Below are positions 24,633 through 31,780 of a stretch of DNA of 41,384 nt, piece after piece. Source of the DNA: Planctomyces sp. SH-PL62 (GTDB taxonomy: Bacteria; Planctomycetota; Planctomycetia; Planctomycetales; Planctomycetaceae); the NCBI GenBank assembly GCA_945893045.1, contig CAMDEA010000067.1:1-41384 (forward strand). The letters run 5' to 3'. The number at the start of each line of letters is the position of its first letter. Position 1 is the stretch's first letter. The translations under genes and the position numbers were made by a program. The notes under the pieces are model-generated. The model was not told the DNA's origin and made no database searches. It was given only the letters and a program-made list of their open reading frames with translations.

Positions 24633-25184
24633 ATGCACATCGAAACCACTGCGATCCCTGGCTTGCTGGTGATTCAGCCCAAGGTGTTTGGAGACCCGCG
24701 CGGCTTCTTCACCGAGACGTTTCAGCGTCGCCGCTACCGTGACGCGGGCATCGCCGCCGAGTTCGTGCAGGACAATTTCTCACGCTCGTCAAAAGGGACT
24801 CTGCGCGGCTTGCACTATCAGATTCTGCATCCGCAAGGAAAGTTGGTGCAGGTGCTCAGCGGCAAGATCTTCGATGTCGTGGTCGATCTGCGGAAGACGT
24901 CGCCAGCCTTCGGACGCTGGCTGGGATTCGAACTCAGCGACGAAACTTGCCAGCAGGTGTTCGTCCCCCCCGGATGCGCTCACGGCTTCTGCGTGCTGAG
25001 CGACTCCGCCGACTTCACCTACAAATGCACCGACTATTATTTCCCGGAACACGAACGAACGCTGCTTTGGAACGACCCGGCCCTCGGCATCGAATGGCCG
25101 CTGACCGAGGAACCGCTGCTCTCCAACAAAGATCGCGCCGGCATCCCGCTGGATCGAGCCGACGTCTACGATGCCGTCCCGTAG
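24633..25184 (+). CDS. rfbC: dTDP-4-dehydrorhamnose 3,5-epimerase
   Basis: 183 residues, the family's normal length. Cupin core with catalytic His61 (LRGLHYQ), Tyr130 (FTYKCTDYY), and substrate-binding FGDPRGFFTETF (19-30) and VPPGCAHGFCVLSD (111-124). Converts dTDP-4-keto-6-deoxyglucose to dTDP-4-keto-L-rhamnose for surface polysaccharide. A frame starting at 24585 overlaps the zinc-ribbon gene; the ATG at 24633 gives the conserved N-terminus. Its TAG stop (25182-25184) is the TAG of the GTAG head of the following REP doublet. The other rml genes are not nearby. Confidence 0.94.
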   Translation: MHIETTAIPGLLVIQPKVFGDPRGFFTETFQRRRYRDAGIAAEFVQDNFSRSSKGTLRGLHYQILHPQGKLVQVLSGKIFDVVVDLRKTSPAFGRWLGFELSDETCQQVFVPPGCAHGFCVLSDSADFTYKCTDYYFPEHERTLLWNDPALGIEWPLTEEPLLSNKDRAGIPLDRADVYDAVP

Positions 25185-25262
25185 GTCAGGCTTTCCAGCC
25201 TGACCCGAATTGGCAAAATCGCGTCAACTGTTGATCGGGTCAGCCTGGAAAGGCTGACCTAC
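25181..25262. repeat. GTAG...CTAC REP doublet, GGTCAGGCT family, compensated
   Basis: Left arm GTAG + GTCAGGCT-TTCC-AGCCTGACC; right arm on its own strand GTAG + GTCAGCCT-TTCC-AGGCTGACC. A G-C pair is flipped to C-G in the stem, keeping the hairpin. The head supplies the rfbC stop; pdxA starts 4 bp after the element. Confidence 0.95.
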
Positions 25263-25266
25263 TTTC

Positions 25267-26319
25267 ATGCCTACGCCGCATCCCACAATTGCACTCACTC
25301 TCGGCGATGTCGCCGGCATCGGACCCGAAGTCACCGTGCGAGCGTGTGCCGATCCGCGAGTCGTCGCCGTGTGCCGCCCAGTCATCGTCGGACATTCCGA
25401 TGTCGTGCGGCGAGCAATCGCTCACAGCGGCCTAAAGATCGCAATTGCTGAAGTCGCACAGCCGAACGAAATATCGCCGCTCAACACCTTGGCTTGTTGG
25501 AATCCACCGACCGCACCGCAGAACGTCATCGAAGTTCCTCCCGGCCACAACGACGCGCGTGCCGGTCGAGCGGCTTACGAATACCTCGTCGCCGCCGCGA
25601 ACGCCGCGCTGACCAAACAAGTCGCCGCGATCACGACCGCGCCGCTCAGCAAAGCCGCGCTGCATCTCGCCGGACTGAAGTATCCCGGCCATACGGAAAT
25701 CCTTGCCGAAGTCTGCGGCGTGCGCGACTTCGGCATGATGCTGCTCCTGCCGAGTGGCATTGCCGTGAAATCAATTCACGGTCTCGGCGTCGTTCACGTC
25801 ACGCTGCACACGTCGATTCGCAGCGTGCCGGACCTGCTCACGACAGAAGGTGTTGCGGAGAAGATCGAACTGATCGACGGCTTCATGCGCCGCGTCGGCT
25901 GTCCTGCTCCGCGCATCGCGGTGTGCGCCCTCAATCCTCACGCGGGCGAAGAGGGGATCTTCGGCGACGAAGAATCACGCATCATCACTCCCGCCGTACA
26001 GTTCGTTCGCGATCGCGGACGAATCAACGTCACCGGTCCGCTTCCCGCCGACACGCTCTTCCGCCGAGCCGCCGCTGGTGAGTTCGACGCGGTTGTCGCG
26101 ATGTATCACGACCAAGGGCACATCGCCTTCAAGCTGATCGGCTTTCAATCCGCCGTGAACGTGACGCTCGGCCTGCCGATCGTCCGCACCAGCCCCAGCC
26201 ACGGCACCGCGTTCGACATCGCCTGGCAACGCCCCGCCGATCCCAGCGGAATGATCGAGGCGATTCTGATCGCCGCGAAACTGGCGAATTCCGGTCAACG
26301 CGGCGTCGCCGCAATGTAG
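25267..26319 (+). CDS. pdxA: 4-hydroxythreonine-4-phosphate dehydrogenase
   Basis: 350 residues. Begins with TIALTLGDVAGIGPEV (PdxA signature) and carries the divalent-metal histidines in order: His181 (THLHTSI-type, here VTLHTSI), His225 (NPHAGEEG) and His281 (YHDQGHIAFK); KYPGHTE (His142) contributes to substrate binding. Catalyses NAD-dependent oxidation/decarboxylation in pyridoxal-phosphate synthesis (DXP-dependent route); a PdxA2-type role in sugar-acid catabolism is possible. The last two codons, ATG TAG, lie in the palindrome at 26314-26366. No Shine-Dalgarno close to the ATG; GGAAAGG in the repeat arm is 15 bp upstream. Confidence 0.94.
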   Translation: MPTPHPTIALTLGDVAGIGPEVTVRACADPRVVAVCRPVIVGHSDVVRRAIAHSGLKIAIAEVAQPNEISPLNTLACWNPPTAPQNVIEVPPGHNDARAGRAAYEYLVAAANAALTKQVAAITTAPLSKAALHLAGLKYPGHTEILAEVCGVRDFGMMLLLPSGIAVKSIHGLGVVHVTLHTSIRSVPDLLTTEGVAEKIELIDGFMRRVGCPAPRIAVCALNPHAGEEGIFGDEESRIITPAVQFVRDRGRINVTGPLPADTLFRRAAAGEFDAVVAMYHDQGHIAFKLIGFQSAVNVTLGLPIVRTSPSHGTAFDIAWQRPADPSGMIEAILIAAKLANSGQRGVAAM

Positions 26320-26366
26320 GTTGGGACTCCGTCCCGACCCGGTCGGGACGGAGTCCCAACCTACAT
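26314..26366. repeat. near-perfect 53-bp palindrome shared by two convergent gene ends
   Basis: 26-bp perfect arms (26314-26339 and 26341-26366) about one central base; each arm is ATGTAGGTTGGGAC-TCC-GTCCCGACC with an internal GGGAC/GTCCC hairpin. On the plus strand ATG TAG is the end of pdxA; on the minus strand the same ATG TAG ends the carboxyltransferase. Bidirectional terminator is a likely role. Confidence 0.97.
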
Positions 26367-27986
26367 CTGCATCATCCCCGTGCGGAACTCGCCGCGCGTC
26401 GTCCCTTCCGGGATCAAACTCAATGCCGTCGCCAACCAATCGCGTGTCTCGGCCGGCGCGATGATCGCATCGACCCAGCCGCGAGCGGCTCCGTAACGGA
26501 TGTCGGTTTGGTCCGTGTAGCGCTGCCGAATTTCGTCGCGCAATCGTTTCTTATCATCGTCGGACAATGTGCGTCCTCCGCGTTCGGCATCGCGCACTCG
26601 CAGAGTCAGCAGTGTGTCGGCGGCTTGTTCGGCTCCCATGACCGCGTACTTCGCGTTCGGCCAGGCGAGAATCAACCACGGATCGTATGCCTTGCCACAC
26701 AGTGCGTAATTGCCGGCTCCGAACGAACCGCCAATCACGACGGTCAGCTTTGGCACCACACTGTTGCTGACGACGTTCACCAGCTTGGCACCCGAACGAA
26801 TGATGCCGGATTGCTCGGCCTGCCGGCCGACCATGAAGCCTTGCACGTTTTGGAAGAAGACAATCGGCACCTTCGTCTGATTGCACTCCATCACGAACCG
26901 CGCGGCCTTCTCGGCCGAGTCGGCATACAGCACGCCGCCAATCTGCAACTCGCCAGTCGCCGAATGGCAGCGCTGACATTGATTGGCCACGATCCCGACG
27001 GCTCGGCCAGCGATCTTCGCAAATGCCGTCACGATCGTGTGCCCGTAGTCCGCACGGAACTCTTGCAGCGAATCGGCATCGACCACGCACGCGAGCACGT
27101 CGTGAATGTCGAACTCGGCACGCTCGGTCCCCGGCACGATCGTGTCGAGATCGGATGGGTCGGGCTCCGGCGATGTAACCCGAAGCGTCGGCGAGGGAGT
27201 GCCGCCATCCTCCCTCGCTGACGCTTCGGGTTTCTTGGGCAGCAGCTCAATCAACGACCGCAGCCGTTGCAAGCACGCACGGTCGTCCGGTTCGCGGTAA
27301 TCGACCGTGCCGCTGATTTCCGCGTGCATCTTCGCTCCGCCGAGCTCTTCGGGATCGGCCTTCTGTCCGATCGCCGCTTTGACCAGCGCCGGCCCGGCGA
27401 GATAAAGCTGACTCCCCTCGGTCATCAATAACGTGTCCGAGAGGACCGGCAGATATGCTCCGCCCGCCACGCAGTTCCCCATCACGGCAGAATACTGCGG
27501 AATGCCCATCGCCGAGATCACTGCGTTGTTCCGAAAAATGCGGCCGAAGTCATCCTCATCCGGAAAGATTTCGTCTTGCAGAGGCAAGAACACGCCCGAC
27601 GAATCCACGAGATACACCAACGGCATGCGAAATGTCATCGCGATCCGTTGAGCCCGCAGCAGCTTCTTCACCGACTGCGGAAACATCGCCCCCGCTTTGA
27701 CCGTCGCGTCATTCGCGACCACCAACACCGAGCGGCCATGCACTTGCCCAATACCGGTGACGACTCCGGCCGCCGGCACGTCGCCCCATTCGGGGTACAT
27801 CTGCCATGCGGCCCACAAGCCAAGCTCTCGAAACGGCGTGTCCGGATCGAATAGCTCGTTGATCCGTTCGCGAACAGTCATCCGTCCGAGCCGTCGTTGC
27901 CGATCCTGCCCCGACGCGCCGCCACCCTCGCGCAGAGTCGCCTCCTGTTGCTGAATCTGTTGCGTGAGTTCGGAGAGAGTCGGCAT
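26361..27986 (-). CDS. acyl-CoA carboxylase carboxyltransferase subunit (propionyl-/methylcrotonyl-CoA type), with in-frame repeat
   Basis: 541 residues. Crotonase-fold carboxyltransferase: N-terminal half includes LGRMTVRERINELFD (about 33-47), VAGGAYLPVLSD (173-184) and EISGTVDYREPDD; C-terminal half includes NQCQRCHSATGELQIGGVLYADSAEKAARFV, GFMVGRQAEQSGIIRSGAK, GGSFGAGNYALCGKAYDP and GAEQAADTLL. These match propionyl/methylcrotonyl-CoA carboxylase beta subunits; substrate specificity cannot be fixed. Clustering with prpBCD suggests propionyl-CoA. Residues 252-271 (PEASARED...LRVT) are encoded by an inverted-repeat element and form an insert between the halves. The stop is in the palindrome at 26314-26366. 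No biotin carboxylase/biotin carrier gene is in the window. Confidence 0.9.
   Translation of the reverse strand: MPTLSELTQQIQQQEATLREGGGASGQDRQRRLGRMTVRERINELFDPDTPFRELGLWAAWQMYPEWGDVPAAGVVTGIGQVHGRSVLVVANDATVKAGAMFPQSVKKLLRAQRIAMTFRMPLVYLVDSSGVFLPLQDEIFPDEDDFGRIFRNNAVISAMGIPQYSAVMGNCVAGGAYLPVLSDTLLMTEGSQLYLAGPALVKAAIGQKADPEELGGAKMHAEISGTVDYREPDDRACLQRLRSLIELLPKKPEASAREDGGTPSPTLRVTSPEPDPSDLDTIVPGTERAEFDIHDVLACVVDADSLQEFRADYGHTIVTAFAKIAGRAVGIVANQCQRCHSATGELQIGGVLYADSAEKAARFVMECNQTKVPIVFFQNVQGFMVGRQAEQSGIIRSGAKLVNVVSNSVVPKLTVVIGGSFGAGNYALCGKAYDPWLILAWPNAKYAVMGAEQAADTLLTLRVRDAERGGRTLSDDDKKRLRDEIRQRYTDQTDIRYGAARGWVDAIIAPAETRDWLATALSLIPEGTTRGEFRTGMMQM
27176..27233. repeat. CCCGAAGCGT inverted repeat inside the carboxyltransferase gene
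   Basis: TAACCCGAAGCGTCGGCGAGGG from 27176 pairs with CCCTCGCTGACGCTTCGGGTTT ending 27233. The left arm matches, with two substitutions, the inner element of 3591-3789. It is translated in frame (residues 252-271). Confidence 0.93.
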
Positions 27987-28024
27987 GGTTTCAACTTTGG
28001 TGAGCGAACGGCAGAAGGCAGAAG

Positions 28025-28116
28025 GTGAAAAATGGTTGGGTGAAAAATGGGGCGGTGATCATTGAGAGTCGATTCTCCTGATTCTTGTCTCATCTTTCAC
28101 CCAACCATTTTTCACC
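28025..28116. repeat. inverted repeat GGTGAAAAATGGTTGGGTGAAA between prpD and carboxyltransferase genes
   Basis: Arms 28025-28046 and 28095-28116 are perfect over 22 bp. AT-richer than other elements in the window. The prpD stop (28133) lies 17 bp outside. Confidence 0.92.
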
Positions 28117-28132
28117 ATTTCCGAATTCCAAA

Positions 28133-29533
28133 TCATTCCGAATAAGTGAGGTTCACAAAGTCGGGAACGGTCAACCCATCACAGCGGTCGGTGTCCCGAA
28201 ACAACGTCGCGAGTTTCGCCACCGACTCCGCTGGCAACCGAGTGGACGCATTACTCACGAACTTGTCGACGAGTGCCGGCCGAGATTCCTCGCGACGCCG
28301 ACGATGTCCGAGCGGATATTCGACTTCCATTCGTTCCGTCTGCGTTCCATCCGCGAAGCAAACCTGCACGGCATTTGCAATCGACCGTTTGTCGGGATCG
28401 AGATACTCGCGCGAGTAGCGTGGCTCTTCGACAACTTCCATCCGTTCGCGCAGCCGGTCGATGAGCGGATCGGCGGCGGCTTCGGCTTCGTAGTGTTCGG
28501 CGGTCAGCGATCCGTGCCGCAGCGCGATGGCAACCATGTATTGCAGGCAGTGATCGCGGTCGGCCGGGTTCTTCAGCGGGCCGCTCTTGGCGATGATTCG
28601 CACGGCCGACTCTTGCGTCTCGATGCGGATGCGTTCGATCTGATCCCAGCGATCGCGCACCTGCGGATGCAGTCGCAGCGCGGCCTCGACCGCCGTTTGC
28701 CCGTGAAACTCCGCCGGGAACGAGACTTTGAAGAGGATGTTCTCCATCACATAGCAGCCCAGCGGCCGAGCCAGCGTGATTGGTTTCCCTCGAAACAGAC
28801 TGTCTTGAAAGCCCCATGTCGGAGTCGTCAACGCGGTCGCATAACCCTTCTCGCCAGACATTGTCCACAACGCCAACTGGACCGCTCGGCGCGTCGCATC
28901 TCCCGCCGCCCAACTCTTGCGCGCCCCGGTGTTCGGCGCGTGCCGATACGTCCGCAGCGCGCCGCCATCGACCCACGCCTGGCTGACCGCGTTGAAGATC
29001 TGCTCACGCGAACCGCCCAGCATCTGCGTCGTCACAGCCGTCGAAGCGATGCGGACCAGCAGCACATGATCGAGTCCCACGCGATTGAACCCGTTCGCCA
29101 GCGCCAGCACGCCTTGAATCTCATACGCCTGAATCATCGCCACGAGCACATCGCGAATCGTCAGCGACTGGCCGCGTCGGCTGAGCCAATCGGCGGTCAT
29201 CAGGATCGCGCCCAGATTGTCCGACGGATGCCCCCACTCGGCCGCCAGCCAAGTGTCGTTGTAGTCCAGCCAGCGCACCATTGCGCCGAAGTTGAAGGCC
29301 GCTTGAACCGGGTCCAATTCAAAGTTCGTCCCCGGCACTCGCGCGCCGCCGGACAAGACCGCACCCGGAACGACGGGGCCGAGCAGCTTGGTGCATTCAG
29401 GAAAGTTCAACGCGAGCAATCCGCAGCCGACGCTGTCGAGCAAGCAGAGTCGCGCGGTTGCAAAGGCTTCGTCGCTGGCTGCGAGCGGCGAGGAAGCGTA
29501 GTCGGCGATTTGTTCGATGATGTCGTCGGGCAT
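28133..29533 (-). CDS. prpD: MmgE/PrpD-family dehydratase (2-methylcitrate dehydratase)
   Basis: 466 residues. MmgE/PrpD signatures: LLDSVGCGLLALNFPECTKLLGP near the N-terminus, FNFGAMVRWLDYNDTWLAAEWGHPSDNLGAIL (central His/Asp region), GLDHVLLVRIASTAVT, and the C-terminal VERIRIETQE-type segment (QIERIRIETQESAVRI). PrpD dehydrates 2-methylcitrate to 2-methyl-cis-aconitate. The cluster order prpB-prpC-prpD in one direction supports this rather than another MmgE function. A separate hydratase (AcnB/AcnD) would be needed to complete the cycle and is not visible here. Confidence 0.9.
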   Translation of the reverse strand: MPDDIIEQIADYASSPLAASDEAFATARLCLLDSVGCGLLALNFPECTKLLGPVVPGAVLSGGARVPGTNFELDPVQAAFNFGAMVRWLDYNDTWLAAEWGHPSDNLGAILMTADWLSRRGQSLTIRDVLVAMIQAYEIQGVLALANGFNRVGLDHVLLVRIASTAVTTQMLGGSREQIFNAVSQAWVDGGALRTYRHAPNTGARKSWAAGDATRRAVQLALWTMSGEKGYATALTTPTWGFQDSLFRGKPITLARPLGCYVMENILFKVSFPAEFHGQTAVEAALRLHPQVRDRWDQIERIRIETQESAVRIIAKSGPLKNPADRDHCLQYMVAIALRHGSLTAEHYEAEAAADPLIDRLRERMEVVEEPRYSREYLDPDKRSIANAVQVCFADGTQTERMEVEYPLGHRRRREESRPALVDKFVSNASTRLPAESVAKLATLFRDTDRCDGLTVPDFVNLTYSE

Positions 29534-29548
29534 TCTTCAATCCTGAAA

Positions 29549-29630
29549 AACGGTACTACGGCGATCGGCTGACGGCGATCGGCTTTCGGCCGGAAGCCGA
29601 CCGCCGAAAGCCGTTGGCCGTTATACCGTT
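29549..29630. repeat. imperfect inverted repeat with GGCTTTCGGC core between prpC and prpD
   Basis: AACGGTACTACGGC from 29549 and a GGCTTTCGGC core pair with GCCGAAAGCC and on to TAACGGTATAACGG-like sequence ending 29630 (mismatched). The prpC TAA (29621-29623) falls in the right arm. Similar GGCTTTCGGCT sequence recurs at 19655-19680, between the two methylase genes. Confidence 0.78.
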
Positions 29631-30748
29631 CTTCTAACTTCCAGCGGCACAAACGCGCGCGGCTCCGGCCCGATGTAGTCAGCCGTTGGACGGATCAAGC
29701 GGTTCTCCGAGCGTTGTTCCAAAATGTGCGCTCCCCAGCCAGCCGTTCGCGAGAACACGAACAACGGCGTGAAGAACAATGTCGGAATGCCGAGGAAGTG
29801 AAACGCACTCGCGCTGTAAAAGTCGAGATTCGGAAACAGCTTCTTCTCGCGCCGCAGGACCGCTTCGATACGTTCCGAAACGGGATAGAGCCGCGTATCG
29901 CCAACTTCATCCGCCAATCGCTTGGCCCACTGCTGGATGATCGGCGAGCGGGGATCGCAGTCACGATAGACACGATGCCCGAAGCCCATGATCTTGTCCT
30001 TACGAGCCAGCCTCTCCAGCACGCCCCGCTCGGCGTCATTGGGCGAGGCGAATTCGTTGATCAAATCGAACGCCGCCTCGTTGGCTCCGCCATGCAACGG
30101 CCCGCGCAGCGTGCCGATCGCGCCGGTGATCGCGGAATAGAAGTCGGACAGCGTGGAAGTCACAACCCGTGCGGTGAAGGTCGAGGCGTTGAATTCATGC
30201 TCGGCGTACAGGATCAGCGACGCATCGAAGGCTTGCCGATGAAGCTCACTCGGCCGCTGGCCATGCAGCAGATGCAGGAAGTGACCGGCCATCGAATCCT
30301 CTTCCGAATGAGTTTCGATCCGCATCGTCCGCGTTTGAAACCAATGCCAATAGGCCAGCATTGATGGAAACGTCGCCAGCAACCGATCGACCACATCGAA
30401 CGTGCCTGACGTCGCCAATTCCGGTTCCAAACAGCCGAGTGCCGAGCAGCCGGTCCGCAGCACGTCCATCGGATGCGCCGTTTCGGGAAGCTGTTCAAGG
30501 ACGGCCTTCAACCCGGCCGGCAGTTCGCGCAGGCTCTGCAAGCGTGTGCGATAATCCGTCAACTGCGGAGAGGTCGGCAACTCGCCGCGCAGCAGCAGCC
30601 ACGCGACTTCTTCAAACGTGGATCGCTCGGCGAGGTCTTCGATCGAGTAGCCGCGATACGTCAGCCCGCAGCCTTCTTTGCCGACCGTGCTGAGCGACGT
30701 GCGGCCAGCCACCACGCCGGCCAGTCCCATCGTTGGATTGGAAGTCAT
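29621..30748 (-). CDS. prpC: citrate/2-methylcitrate synthase
   Basis: 375 residues, the length of PrpC/type II-like citrate synthases. Catalytic residues are present: His219 (GPLHGGANEAAFD), His258 (MGFGHRVYRDCDPR) and Asp309 (NLDFYSASAF); His184 in YAEHEFNAST is the acetyl/propionyl-CoA-binding His. N-terminal LTYRGYSIEDLAERSTFEEVAWLLL is typical. Condenses propionyl-CoA (or acetyl-CoA) with oxaloacetate; the prp context favours methylcitrate synthase. The start at 30748 has AAAGG upstream. The last codons (ACG GTA TAA) overlap the downstream repeat. Confidence 0.92.
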   Translation of the reverse strand: MTSNPTMGLAGVVAGRTSLSTVGKEGCGLTYRGYSIEDLAERSTFEEVAWLLLRGELPTSPQLTDYRTRLQSLRELPAGLKAVLEQLPETAHPMDVLRTGCSALGCLEPELATSGTFDVVDRLLATFPSMLAYWHWFQTRTMRIETHSEEDSMAGHFLHLLHGQRPSELHRQAFDASLILYAEHEFNASTFTARVVTSTLSDFYSAITGAIGTLRGPLHGGANEAAFDLINEFASPNDAERGVLERLARKDKIMGFGHRVYRDCDPRSPIIQQWAKRLADEVGDTRLYPVSERIEAVLRREKKLFPNLDFYSASAFHFLGIPTLFFTPLFVFSRTAGWGAHILEQRSENRLIRPTADYIGPEPRAFVPLEVRRTV

Positions 30749-30762
30749 TGTTTAGCCTTTCC

Positions 30763-30815
30763 GTAGACCGGTCACTCCGTGACCGGAAATTCGGGTCACG
30801 GAGTGACCCGACTAC
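30763..30815. repeat. GTAG...CTAC REP doublet, TCAC-TCC-GTGA family, supplies the prpB stop
   Basis: Left arm GTAGA + CCGGTCAC-TCC-GTGACCGG; right arm on its strand GTAGT + CGGGTCAC-TCC-GTGACCCG, a compensated pair. The terminal CTAC contains CTA at 30812-30814, which is the TAG stop of prpB on the minus strand. Confidence 0.95.
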
Positions 30816-31681
30816 ATTGTTTCGCGATCCAGTCGTGCCTCGAACGAGTGATAATCGAGCACGTCATACAGTTCTTCTCGCGTTTGCAGCGACGGCAGCA
30901 AAGCCTTCTGGGTTCCCACCGATCGCAGCGTCGCATACGCGCTCACGGCCGCGAAGTTCATGGCGCGAAACGCCGTCAGCGGATACAGCACCAGCCGAAT
31001 GCCGAGATCGCGCAATTCCTCGACGGTCAGTAGCGGGCTGCGGCCGAACTCGGTCATGTTCGCCAGCACCGGAACGCTCACCCCCTGAGCAAATCGCCGA
31101 AAGTGGTCGGGTTCCGTCAGCGCTTCCGCGAAGATCATGTCCGCGCCGGCTGCGACGTATCGAGCCGCACGCGCGATCGCCGCATCCAGCCCCTCGACGG
31201 CCGCCGCATCCGTGCGAGCCATCAAGACGAAGCTGTCGTCCGTCCGCGCATCGGCCGCGGCCTTCAGTCGATCACACATGGCTTCCACAGAGACCAATTG
31301 CTTACCAGGACGATGTCCGCAGCGTTTGGCATCCACCTGATCTTCCAGATGAATCGCCGCGACTCCCGCGCGAGTCATCTCCTGGACCGTCCGAGCGATC
31401 GTCAGCGGACTGCCCCAACCGGTGTCGCTATCGACGAGCAGCGGCAGGCCCGTCGTTCCCGTGATGCGCCGCGCCTCCTCGACGACATCATTGAGCGACG
31501 TCATTCCCAAGTCCGGAAAACCAAACGCCGCGTTGGCGACACCCGCTCCCGACAAGTAAATCGCTCGAAACCCGGCTCGCTCCGCCAGACGAGCGCAATA
31601 GGCATTGATCGCGCCAACCACTTGTAATGGCCGTTCGGCTTCCATCGCTTGCCGAAATCGAAGTCCCGGAGATTCGTGCAT
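30812..31681 (-). CDS. prpB: 2-methylisocitrate lyase
   Basis: 289 residues if the ATG at 31681 is used. An earlier ATG at 31690 gives three more residues, but it lies 1 bp from AGGAGG, too close, whereas 31681 is 10 bp away. The isocitrate-lyase/PEP-mutase barrel shows VVGAINAYCARLAERAGFRAIYLSGAGVAN, LLVDSDTGWG (metal Asp), IHLEDQVDAKRCGHRPG (catalytic KRCGH) and VLANMTEFGRSPL. It cleaves methylisocitrate to pyruvate and succinate, the last step of the methylcitrate cycle, together with prpC and prpD downstream. No regulator such as PrpR is adjacent. It ends ATG TAG, the TAG coming from the repeat. Confidence 0.94.
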   Translation of the reverse strand: MHESPGLRFRQAMEAERPLQVVGAINAYCARLAERAGFRAIYLSGAGVANAAFGFPDLGMTSLNDVVEEARRITGTTGLPLLVDSDTGWGSPLTIARTVQEMTRAGVAAIHLEDQVDAKRCGHRPGKQLVSVEAMCDRLKAAADARTDDSFVLMARTDAAAVEGLDAAIARAARYVAAGADMIFAEALTEPDHFRRFAQGVSVPVLANMTEFGRSPLLTVEELRDLGIRLVLYPLTAFRAMNFAAVSAYATLRSVGTQKALLPSLQTREELYDVLDYHSFEARLDRETM

Positions 31682-31698
31682 GGTCGGCATTCCTCCTC

Positions 31699-31763
31699 GT
31701 AGCCACGTTCGCCAGAACTTGGGGTCTTCGCCGGTTCGCTCACGTTCTGGCGAACGTGGCTAC
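31699..31763. repeat. GTAG...CTAC inverted repeat, CCACGTTCGCCAGAACG family
   Basis: Left arm GTAGCCACGTTC-GCCA-GAACTTGG from 31699; right arm on its strand GTAGCCACGTTC-GCCA-GAACGTG, starting at 31763. Same family as the outer element at 3591-3789. It lies between prpB (start) and the propeller/cytochrome gene (stop at 31781). Confidence 0.93.
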
Positions 31764-31780
31764 GACGAATCTGATTCTAT

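Noticed and set aside
28085..29572. 495-residue plus-strand ORF
   Set aside because: Antisense to prpD, Arg/His-rich composition typical of a shadow frame.
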